A DNA stretch of 64,000 nucleotides from Filosporella fistucella. Lineage: Eukaryota > Ascomycota > Leotiomycetes > Helotiales. Numbering within the stretch: the first letter of the stretch is position 1; each line of letters opens with the position of its first letter. The translations under genes were made by a program, and so were the position numbers. Below, piece by piece: positions 21,013-31,478 of the stretch. The DNA lies in the NCBI GenBank assembly GCA_030077755.1, contig JAQJZZ010000008.1, positions 806,001 through 870,000 on the forward strand, written 5' to 3'. The notes beneath the pieces are model-generated. The model had not been told where the DNA came from. It worked only from the letters and a program-made list of their open reading frames with translations, and did no database searches.

Positions 21013-22174
21013 GTGGTTCAGGTGATGAGGGAGGTAGATACCATGATTAATTCAGAAATGAATGGATGATTCGATACCGTTTTCAAATGAATAGAGGGAA
21101 GCTTCCTCTTACAGTAAGAGGGTGAACAGAGCATGGGATTTCCAGGTATAAGACATAGTGATGAAGGTGATTCAACCAACGAATGAGAAGACCTGCCTCC
21201 ACATAGCGATAAGAAAATGAACATGATTCAAGAATGAATTTCTTTCGAGACCGTCTCTAAAAGTGGAAAGGCATCTTCCCGTTGTAGTGAGAGAGAGTGA
21301 GAGGGGGGATATGTGTGTTTGCAAGAAAGCGGGAGAGAGGACCCAAGACAAAAGTGAGATACACCCACCAAAGTAGCGCTATATTCTCAAATACTATTCT
21401 CAAAAACCAAGCTCAAAGAAAATCATTCTCAAGAATGAACAAGTAATGCATAGATTTAATTCTTACCCAGCTTTTCTTTCCCAGAGAGATGGTACAGCTT
21501 GGAAGGAATCTTATTAGGGCTCAGTTCGACACAAGGTATTTGCTTGAACCGGCGATACATACTGAAAAGATAGATATGAGCAGAGAGTGCTTCAGAATAC
21601 TGCTGCAAGTGTAGTGAGCTTAGTGACAACAAGCCTGCTGAATTTGTGAAAATTAGAAAGAGTGGATTCAAAAAATACCTATTAGCTAGAAGATCAAGTA
21701 AGATGGAGAATTCTCAAGTAGTCAATGCACGGCGTAATAGCAATATGGGGTAATCATGTATTCCATACTGACTAACACTTTCTCTTTCTTCCTTGCCTAC
21801 TTATATTGACAAGACTGGCCTACTCGCGAACCACTCCATAAAAGCATCATTCGCTAACACATGCCGACTCATGCTCCTCGCAATGCAAACCAATAATCCT
21901 CCATCTATAGCTTATGCATACTAAACAAATTTCCGTCCCATAATTTTCTTTTGCGAACAATTTGTAACACAGAAGGATATCGAATCCACACAAAAGTATA
22001 TAAAGAGAAGAATGAAATTAATACCGACAACTCCACCAGCATTGGAAATAGAGCCTCGTGGGAGGCAAATAATCGTTTACTCATATATGTAGAAATACAC
22101 CCATGAAACTATCTCAGTTTAGCGTGACTCAACTATAGAATTTTCGATTACTCACGGAAACACGCATTCCGCAA
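21013..22174. other. Convergent intergenic, no gene seen
   Basis: About 1.2 kb between two tail-to-tail genes. A short minus-strand frame (21456-21671) has no recognisable features. Two imperfect copies of a GAGAG-rich run occur near 21288-21335. Confidence 0.4.
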
Positions 22175-25100
22175 TCAAAATTTTGGAGGGGCAAAAGTAA
22201 CTCTGGGCGTTTGTGTCAATTTCGGGATGCTAGTGACTGGAGTTGAAACAGGAGGTCGAGGCATAAAGACATCATCAGAAGGATCTCCGGATGTCAAGAG
22301 TGAGGATGAATTTGCATGTCGAGAATTCTCAGCAGCACGGTTTTTCAATCTCCAATGTCGATTACGGCGATGACGTGTGTTCCGAGTCTCCTGGGAACCA
22401 GAAGGAGTTTCACTTGGTGCAGATACTCGACGAAATTGCTATAGACTGTCAGTGATCAACTTGAACTCTCGGTGAAGACACCTACTGCTGCATTATTTTG
22501 CAGCAAAGGTTGACCTTCACCAGAGCCCACTGCTGTCACATCCGAGTCTTGTTGACCGTCATGGGAAACCAAAGATTTCGAGGGTTCACTTCTTGCCAAA
22601 TGTCTCCTAGAACGGCTACGCCTGGCTTTTGGCTTATCAGTCAGATCTCCTTCGGTTGTCTGGCCATTTGAGGGTCCTGCTGATTGACTGTCATCGGTGG
22701 AAAGACTCGCATCTAAAGTTGTCAGTAACCTCTGAGATTGACTTGGAATACTAACCCCCACGATCAATCTTTCTGGCAATCTTCTTGCCCTCTTTTTTCG
22801 CCAAACTTGCTGCCTTCTTCTCGAGTTTTTCTTGTCTCTTCTTTTCCTCCTTTTCCAGCTTTTTTTGAACCTTAGAGTCGTTCTTGAGCATAGTTGCAAC
22901 CTTATCAGGAACTGATTTGGCTTGATGTGGAATAAACTCGGGGGCGTCGGGTTTCAGCCGCGAACCCTTTTCATTGTTAGTGACTAGTATATAAACTTGA
23001 AAGAAACACCACAAAACACACGACAAAACTCCAAGCATAACTAAATGGTGATGCTGAAGCAGCACCCATATCTGTGCGTTAAATACATTAATGCAGTAAT
23101 CGCTTAGTCTCGTGACTTGTAAATAGCCCAAACGCGAGTAGACGATTCTCAACTTACTTCACGAATGTGGCCGTTGGCGGGCTTTTGCTCCTCGGCATTC
23201 GTATTGCCTTTAGAATCGTCTTTCTGTATTTGAGCTGGTTCTTCATGTTCAGTCGTTGAGAGAACCTTGGCCAATTCAGTGGTTTGCTTCATTGGGGTGA
23301 GATCATTGACAATATCAGCATCTTGCTTCTTAGGACTTCGAGATCTAGATCGGTCGGTAGTGGGCTTGACGAAAATTTGCTTTGACCATAAGTCGTGATA
23401 TTTGCCGTTGGAATGAATCAAGTCATCATGCGATCCTTCTTCGATAATCTCGCCGTTCATAACGACCAATATATGATCTGCCTTCATGATTGTTGAAAGG
23501 CGATGGGCAACAATGAATGTGGTGCGGCCTTTGCAAAGGGTCTTAAATCCCTCCTGGATCATTTGCTCGGTTTCAGTATCGACTGCACTCGTGGCTTCAT
23601 CCAGAAGAATAATTTCAGGTTGCTTCAGAATAGCACGAGCAATGGCAACACGTTGTTTTTCACCTCCAGACAACTTCACACCACGATCGCCAACTTTCGA
23701 GTTATATCCGTCAGGGAAAGACATAATCTTGTCATGTACAGCTGCTGCTCGGCAAGCTTCATAAACCTCCGGATCGGTCGCGGAAAGACGAGCATATCGA
23801 ATGTTATTCATGATAGAATCATTGAAAAGCATCGGTTCTTGTGGAACGACACCAATTTTGCTGCGGAGACTTTCGAGTGTGACATCCCGAATATCTTGAC
23901 CATCAATGGTGATACTTCCACTCTTGACATCATAGAACCGATCAATCAGTTTCAAAATAGTCGACTTTCCTCCACCAGTCTCTCCGACAAGTGCAACGGT
24001 CTTTCCTGGCGGTACCTCGAAAGTGACGGTTTTCAAAGTTGGCTTTCTCTCATCGTAAGCGAAGGAAACGCGATCAAATTTAACAAGTCCCTTGCCCAGC
24101 TTCAGCGCCTTGGCATTCGGTAAGTCGGTGATTGTTGGTTTCGTTTGGAATAATTCTAGCAATCTTTCGGCATCCATCAAACTGTACGAAATCGATCTGT
24201 ACATTGTAGCGAAGAACGTTAATGGTGATTGAAGTTGTGCCCAATACACAAGCAAAGTCGTGAACTTTCCAACACTCTCACCTCGATACGCGACTTGCCA
24301 ACCACCAAGCCAAAGGGCCCCACACAGACCAAGAGTGAGAATCAAAGCTTGAGCAGCACCGATGAATTGATTCGACATCTCGAAGGCTCTCTTAGATTTC
24401 ATATGATCTTTCACAGCACATGCATACCTATGTCGCTCGTACGGGATCATGTTGAACAGACTCGCCGTATTCCAGCCATCAAGCGATTGCTGGCCGATCG
24501 TCCATTCCTTCCGGTATATTGCGACATAATCTCGTCTCTTGGAAGCTCGATAACTGTACAGCTTAGTCGTAGTGTAGAGGTAGGTGATGGCAGTGGCCGC
24601 CATCATCAAACCCATATAAGGACCGTAATAACCCCACAGATAGGCGAAGGCGACTGCCAGATCGATGAACATTGGGATCACTTGGAAACAAACAGTCTCG
24701 AGTAGATCAGCAACCGACCTACCGCCATGAACAGCCTGCGTGAGATCAGAACTGGTTTTGCTGTCATGAAAATCCGAGGACAGGCTCATCAAATGAGCAT
24801 GAGAGGCGGTGCTCAAAGCATCGTAAGAGTACTGCTCAACTGGAAGCCATAACCACTTTCTCAACCATCCGATACAAGCACCTCCATTCAGAAAACGAAG
24901 CAAGGTGTATACTCCAATTGGAATCCAGATGTTGACATTTTTCCCTGTTTCCGTCAGTGCGGTTTTAGAAATGCTCAAAGAGCACTTACCGTCTTTCAAT
25001 TTGTCTAGACTATCAAGAACCACTCCAGTTTGAGCAGGTACAAGAAGATTCATTGCATTCCCAGATAGAAGACACAATCCGACCAGTACTGCTCTGAATT

Positions 25101-26210
25101 GCAACGCCTTATCATGAACAGGCCAAAGATATGGAAAGAAAATCTGGAATGCGTCAGTGTTGCTGACGTCGAAACTTTGATTCAACTTACAGAGAATCCT
25201 TTGGCGTATGTGAACCAATTCCCATCTTGCGCTAAGCGCTTGTCAATTTTTTCCTGTGCCTTTCTCTCACTAGCAAGGTAAGAATCCTCAGAGTCTGCAT
25301 CGCTCGACTTGTCTGCAGAATCGTCATCTTGAGAGCTGGTGTCTGTGGTGCCACCATAGCCATTTCCCTTCGATGCTGCATCTTTGGCTGACTTGGGTGC
25401 GAGTTTCTTCCTCAGTAAAGACTGTCGCTCGGTATCCGAGTCTGCATATTCCTTATCGTCATTGCGCAAACCGAAGTACAAGGCTGGCAGGACGATAAAG
25501 TGGCATACTCTCAAGGATTGAATGACAATGATAACATAGTCTGAAGATGTAGCTGGCGGAAAGAGGATGTTTGGAACAATGAGTAATACCATCTCTGCAA
25601 CAAGTCCGACAAGCCATGTTCCATAGTATGGATACCAGACAGGGAATTTGCTATCAGTCAAAGCAAGGGCCTGTGCACCAAACGAGATGACTGAAGCTAG
25701 AAGATAAACCTGATGCCGTTAGCAACGCTGCTATGAGAATGATGTTGTTGAAACTGCTTACCACATGGTCTTGTTCCGGAAATAAATTCTCGACCCAAGC
25801 TTTGATTCCAACTGTAACGGCTTCAACAAGCTATTATCTGTCAGCATTTCCACAATCTTTTGCAACCCGTTTCTTGATGAGGCCAACGTACATATGTCAT
25901 AGTAACGCCAAAGATAAGTGTGAGCATAATGTCGCGGCGAACATGTTGATCTTGGGCTCTGAGACGTCGTGTTTGAAGGGTGCAGACTGTGATGGTGGAT
26001 GCAATGACGAAATAGAAGAAGACGATTGTTGGGTATGCATAATGAAGGCCGGCGATAGCTTTCTCTGTCTGTAAATATATTAGCAGCGGTCTACTTGTGC
26101 TCTACGATGATCATCGCTGCACAGCATGGCTCTCGTAGTCTTGGAATGTTGGGAGATTGACTTACCTGGCTCGGTGGCGTTGGAAGCATCGCGACCATTT
26201 CGGTCAACAT
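22175..26210 (-). CDS. Vacuolar half-size ABC transporter, HMT1/ABCB6 type
   Basis: Membrane ATPase of the heavy-metal-tolerance ABCB family, about 1185 aa. The ten exons are complement of 22175..22438, 22486..22712, 22756..23071, 23158..24944, 24990..25143, 25191..25709, 25762..25830, 25892..26068 and 26166..26210, with one boundary uncertain. The ATG is at 26210. An N-terminal TMD0 of several helices (YPTIVFFYFVIASTITV, TLIFGVTMTY) and a charged linker precede a six-helix TMD. The nucleotide-binding domain shows Walker A GETGGGKST, Q-loop region, signature LSGGEKQRVAIARA, Walker B IILLDEAT and H-loop IVAHRLS. Homologues move glutathione- or phytochelatin-metal complexes into the vacuole. 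A 45-nt intron (24945-24989) is in frame and could be missed. The basic tail (KPDAPEFIP onward) is family-like. Confidence 0.88.
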
Positions 26211-26544
26211 GTTGTTGTAATTACCAAAGTGACACCATCAATTGAAGTTTTTGACAGGACTACAAAGCGAAAGTCAGTATTGCAGTTAGTTCTCGTCAAA
26301 GCGGGAGGTTGTCTGAAGATGCGCGGGGCAAAAATCTGTGTCTTGTTTCTTGTAGAGGCCTTAAAGAGGTTTCGTAACTCAGGTCTTGACAAGGCAACAC
26401 CCCGCCTCTAAGCGTAAATGAAAGGGAAAGTGCGATGTGATGCGCTGTGAACCAGTCGGACCAAATCCAGATTCTCGGTGAGCAACTTAGAAAGGCTGAA
26501 GTCTGACTGCATGGAATTGAGACGAGACTAACTCGTAAAGTAGG

Positions 26545-26585
26545 AACTTGCGACTTGCGACTTGCGGCTTGCAACTTGCAACTTA
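26545..26585. repeat. Tandem heptamer CGACTTG, about 6 copies
   Basis: Direct repeats of (C/A)(G/A)(A/G)CTTG read through AACTTG, CGACTTG, CGACTTG, CGGCTTG, CAACTTG, CAACTT. They lie about 340 bp upstream of the ABC transporter start. Confidence 0.8.
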
Positions 26586-26627
26586 AGATGCGGTGATCGC
26601 TTTGGAAGTGACAAGTGACAAATATTT

Positions 26628-26660
26628 GACCTGACCTGACCCGACCTGACTTGAAATGAC
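26628..26660. repeat. Tandem pentamer CTGAC
   Basis: GACCTGACCTGACCCGACC and following GACTTG units form an imperfect pentamer array, separated by 42 bp from the heptamer array. Confidence 0.75.
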
Positions 26661-29600
26661 TTGATCAACCTAACTAAAGGTAATGCATATGGTTTTGCCT
26701 ATGACTGAATGACTGATTATGCTGCGCTTGTGTTTCTGCTATGTGCTTGTGCCTGCCCAATTCTTTTGTGACCTCACTCGACCTCACAGCCTCGCCACCC
26801 CCTGGGGACGACATTTAAGCGGTGGCGAAGCTCAAGGCTCCAGCTTGAAATAAAATGACAAAAGGGTAGCAACGGTTTCCCAAGCTGCATTCTCAATTTG
26901 CAGTCATCTCTATATCGATCTCTGACTCAACAAAATGGGAAAATGAAATGGTACCTTTGTTCATACGATTCCGATCGTGCCGTGGGTGAGACAAATTGAC
27001 TGTGGTGGTAGGTTTTCAGGGGGAGGGGTCGTTGCCGATGATGCTGTACTGTAGGTTTTATAAAGGATGTTTGGTGTTGCTGCGCAAAACCAAAGAACCA
27101 ATAACTGTGTGCAATGCCCCAAAGTTCCAGCCTTCCCTGAAGACTCACGTCGGACGATTAGCACCAGAGAAAAGTCTGCTGTTCGGTGAAGCTGGAAAAT
27201 CTAGCTGGGTATATCTTCTAGCTCAATTATCCTCCCCAACCCATCAGGGCTGATTCTCGAATCAGACCCCCGATTCAATGTCAGCTGCCAAAGCTGATTT
27301 CGTGAATTGGGAAGAAATCCTGTTCTGATGGGTCGCACGATCACGATGCTATCTGCTGCTTTCGTATACCTGTGCAACTCTTCACGATGCGGACCTCGGA
27401 GTGAGCGTACGAAGGATCGGGCTGGAGGTGTTGGTTTGAGCTGGACTCAGCTGGACTGGGTGGGTGAGTGAGGATGCTGCGAACCCTGGAGGTCGGGAGG
27501 GTGTGTGAGAGTTAACGAGTAAGTACAGAAGAGTAACTCGTAAATTAAATAAAATAAGACATGACCATTGATGGATATATACATTTATGAAAAGCTGTCA
27601 GTCAAAAACAAACGATGATCACCCGCGGACGCACAGCGGCATCGCGAAGCTGTCCGTTTGTTCCAAACTCTACTGGAACTTGGAATCGAATCATGTAGGC
27701 GTAGGGAATGTAGTCTAGATAGTCTAGGTACAAGTGCCTGCAGGGACTGAAAACTCCGTGTGCCATGGCACCAGTACCAGCTCGGGCATGGACTGAAGAG
27801 TGATGTGATGGGAGCATGGCTGTTTGCCATCGAAGAAAGTCGACTTGATCGTGGGTCAATGCACAATTTTACCTCTGTAGGCGTTGATGATGGTGGATGG
27901 AGACGACGGGGGTAAGGAAAAAGAAAACATGGCATATGTAGAGTAGTATTTTAAGTGTGGTGGTAGTACTTTTTGGGGAATAAATACCTAGCTAGAGGGA
28001 AAGGATGTGCGGTACGGAGCGAAAATGGGGACAGTGTCGTTCCGAGAAAGCATGATAGTAGGGACCTAGCAGCAGTTTATAGGTACGTAGTATTATTCCG
28101 TTCATCTTCATGCTGATATCTCTCAAAAGGAAAGGGGAAAGGTTGATTACTGGTGTACGGATTTGGGGGGTATGATATCTCCAGACTATACTTGTGCAGT
28201 ACTTATCCCTTCGTTTGGTACGATATCGTGGTTGGCAGTCATTCCGCCGGGGATGGTATGGAACTGTCAAACGAGGTCTCCAGTAAGCCTGGGCAGCGTG
28301 GCGGCGGTCAGTCCGGGGAAGCAGGAAGTCAAGGACCAGCAAGCAGAAAATCGATCCCGGCTTTGATTTTGATGCACAAATTGAGCTCGAGCTTATTTTC
28401 AGGGTGCCTGTCAGCAGCTGTCCGGGTTCTTTGGTACTGTAGTGAGATGAAATGGGTGTACTGGACTGTACTTGTACATTGCATATCCATGGAGCCTGTG
28501 AATATGCGATACATCGAGCAAGGGTAACAGTGTAAGGATTCTGTAGGGAAAGATACAAATGTGGAGGTACCAGCAATGTACGATTAGCTGCCAACAAGTG
28601 AAAAGTGCAATCGTGGACGATGTTGGATGGTTCTTCTTTTGGAGAAAATTAATCCTGGCTAGTTAGCAATAAACAAATAAATATGCACGGATGCATAAGT
28701 TTCATATTGAGCAAGTGGAGACATCCGCATCTTTCAGAAGATGAGATGAGATCAGATGGGGGTGGAATCGATGGCCCAGCTGGAGACCTTCGATATCAAA
28801 TTTGGAATTGTTGTGTCGTGGTCCTAGCCCTGGGGCGGATGAGATATGCCAGATTCGGTGGAGGTTCCTATGCAGAGCAGAGCATCTGCTGCCACGGACG
28901 TCAAGGTTCATCCAGCTAATGATGAATATATTGTAAATGATCATATCATGGTCAATCCGGGACGAGGTTAGTGCTCGACTAATGGTACATTACTGTACGG
29001 AACTACGAGTACCTGCCCAGCCCAGCCATTTCCTTTCCCGAGACTACAACTCTAGCTTCCACCAGTTTTCCCTTCGCTCAATCATCTGCCCTTGTCGATA
29101 ACAATTCCAACTCGCACACCATAAAAGTACACCTTCACAAAGCCGTTTTTCCCTCTCCCTTCACACTCCATGGCCCCATATCTAACTTGCTTCTTCTCCC
29201 CATCTCGAGTCGAACCCGGTCTCGACAGCCTATACAAGTTAATACAACCAACTCCAGAGATCCGGTGCGGAGTGTCCCAGCATATGTCTTGCCATTAAAG
29301 CGCCCTGTCATCAATCAGCCCCGGCATCACTCAACCAACAGCCATCAGAACGGTGAAAGGAGTAAAAGTAAAAGTTTCACGCTTCTTTCCATAAGCGCTG
29401 CGGCAAACCACCATCACCAACCACCACACCACATTACATAGAACACCGCCATTACGGATTCTTCCCTCCACCACTCACCACTCATCACCCACCTGGATCT
29501 CCAACCTGGCATCACATCTCGTTCGTGTTCCTGCAGACTTGAGCATTCCGATGCCGGGACTGTTATCCTGTTACTGGAAAGTGGGAACATACTCTGCTCC

Positions 29601-31478
29601 AGGATCAAAAGATCGATCATTTTCTATAGCGATATGACCAAATGTGAGGGATGCATCGATGCTCCCGTTTCAACCCATAGTTTTCCCTAAAAGACTCGCA
29701 AGAATGGATCGAATTCCAATCCCTCCGAGTGGTTGTCACGATGTTCTCTAGCCTCCCTTGCCTCCCAAATGTACAAAAGTTTGGTACCGATTGCACTGTG
29801 CGCTGCTTGACCCACCTCTCTTCCATCTCATCTACACCTCATCACAATTGCAAGTGACGGCCAACTCGATCCATGTAGTGAGCTTATAATACTCAATCCA
29901 ATACATAACAATGGCACATACTGACTCGAAAATAGAATGCAAGGCGCTGCTTTCGAGGCTCATCATCATATCGACGACAATAAAGTTCTCAGAAAAACAA
30001 ATCACGGCTTATCCGCCAAATTTCTACCAATACAAGAAAAACTGCATGAGTTACATCCAATACTTTACTCTCCTCTATACCAAAGAAAGCAGCTATTGCG
30101 ATAGGCCGACAATTTCAATCATCTCCACCGTCTGTCCAACTTCAATTCGGTGTGCCATGTCCAAATATAATCAACGAGGTCATCAATTCTTTACGTTCCA
30201 CAAACACGCTTCACCGCCGCTCCGAAGTCTATTTCGTCAACGACAGACCTTCTTCGGCTGTCCATCAAAATTTAGCACATGTTAATCCGATAATCATGAC
30301 AACTTAGCTTAGCACTCGAAACTTGTTTGCGAAAGCTTAAAATTTGCCGCAATGAGCTGTTGTCAAGCGGTCTATCAAAAATAAATGCGCAATCTGCCGA
30401 CCACGTCGTACAAATGTTGCTGCAAGAGCAATGGTGGCATTCCCGAGGAGCCGGTTATGGCCCTCGTCGGCTTTTTCTGCTGCTCCCACATGCAGTGACC
30501 AGACCTCACCTACTGGTCTAGAATCCGCCAATGGCTTCTTCTCTCCAAGTTGACAGGTTCCATCCGCAATCAACCTGTCAGCAAGATCCGTCAGAGGAAC
30601 ACCTCTTGCATAATCTCTGTCGCTCATCCTCGCTCTCGCATACAGTCAGCCTTTCTGATGCAGATATACGGTGGTACGTGTCAAGCATATATACACCCTC
30701 CTCCGGCTTTGCATCCAATCCTGAAACCTCCAATGCAGGATTTATTTCGAGTGATCATGAGACTGATTATGAGATGTTAAGGCATCTAGGCAACATTGTC
30801 AGAAGCACTTGCGTCTGTCCATTCAGAGTACTTATCTCCAATGTCGTGTTCATGTCAAATTTGCATTTGCATGGCAGATCCTTCACGGGCAAGATATGCT
30901 GCCATGCAAGCAAAATTATACTTACATTCGGGTGAAGAATGCGTCCAGGCGGGCAGAACCGTAACGAATTCTGCGTCTGGTCCTTTCAGTATCCAACTTT
31001 CGGTCAATCCTGCATCAACATATCACCAGTCTCGGTTTTTCCTCGTCGTGGCATTCTCAAATTTGGGCTCATTCTAGATTTTCACATCACCAATTTCAAT
31101 CCTTCAATTATCATAACTTCCAGACGTGTATCACAGATACATCATCAATTTACCCAATCACACTTCGCCATAAGTTGAACTTTTCATTGGATACCAGTCG
31201 CTGACGGCTTGTAAAAGAATCCGAGAATCTGAAAATCTGAAAACCATGAACGCCAGGAATGTTTGAAAACGATCCGTGCATATAGTAGACTAATCCACTA
31301 TGTGAGAAGCAAGCTTCAGAACAACTGAGAAAATATCGCCAACTCCTGCCTTACTAGGCTAAAAATATGTCGGAAGGGCAAGTATCAATCGCCGTCCGGG
31401 CCAGGAGATTGGTTGGAAAATCGCAGATCTAAAGAATCCAAGCAGTCGATCCTCCCAGCTTCATTTACCAGTCATCTA

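Larger units (their letters stand above)
26211..31478. other. Long gene-free interval (5.3 kb)
   Basis: Lies between the ABC transporter start and the 3' end of the next minus-strand gene. Tandem short repeats occur at 26545-26585 and 26628-26660. At 29110-29170 a TATA-like CATAAAAG is followed by an ATG (29170) with a 42-codon frame. Many frames of 60-200 codons exist on both strands, but none shows a domain, exon pattern or family resemblance. It could hold lncRNAs, a long 5' leader or lineage-specific genes I cannot identify. Confidence 0.45.

Noticed and set aside
29170..29298. 42-codon frame after a TATA-like site
   Set aside because: Too short and without homology to call a gene; kept only as a possible transcript start.
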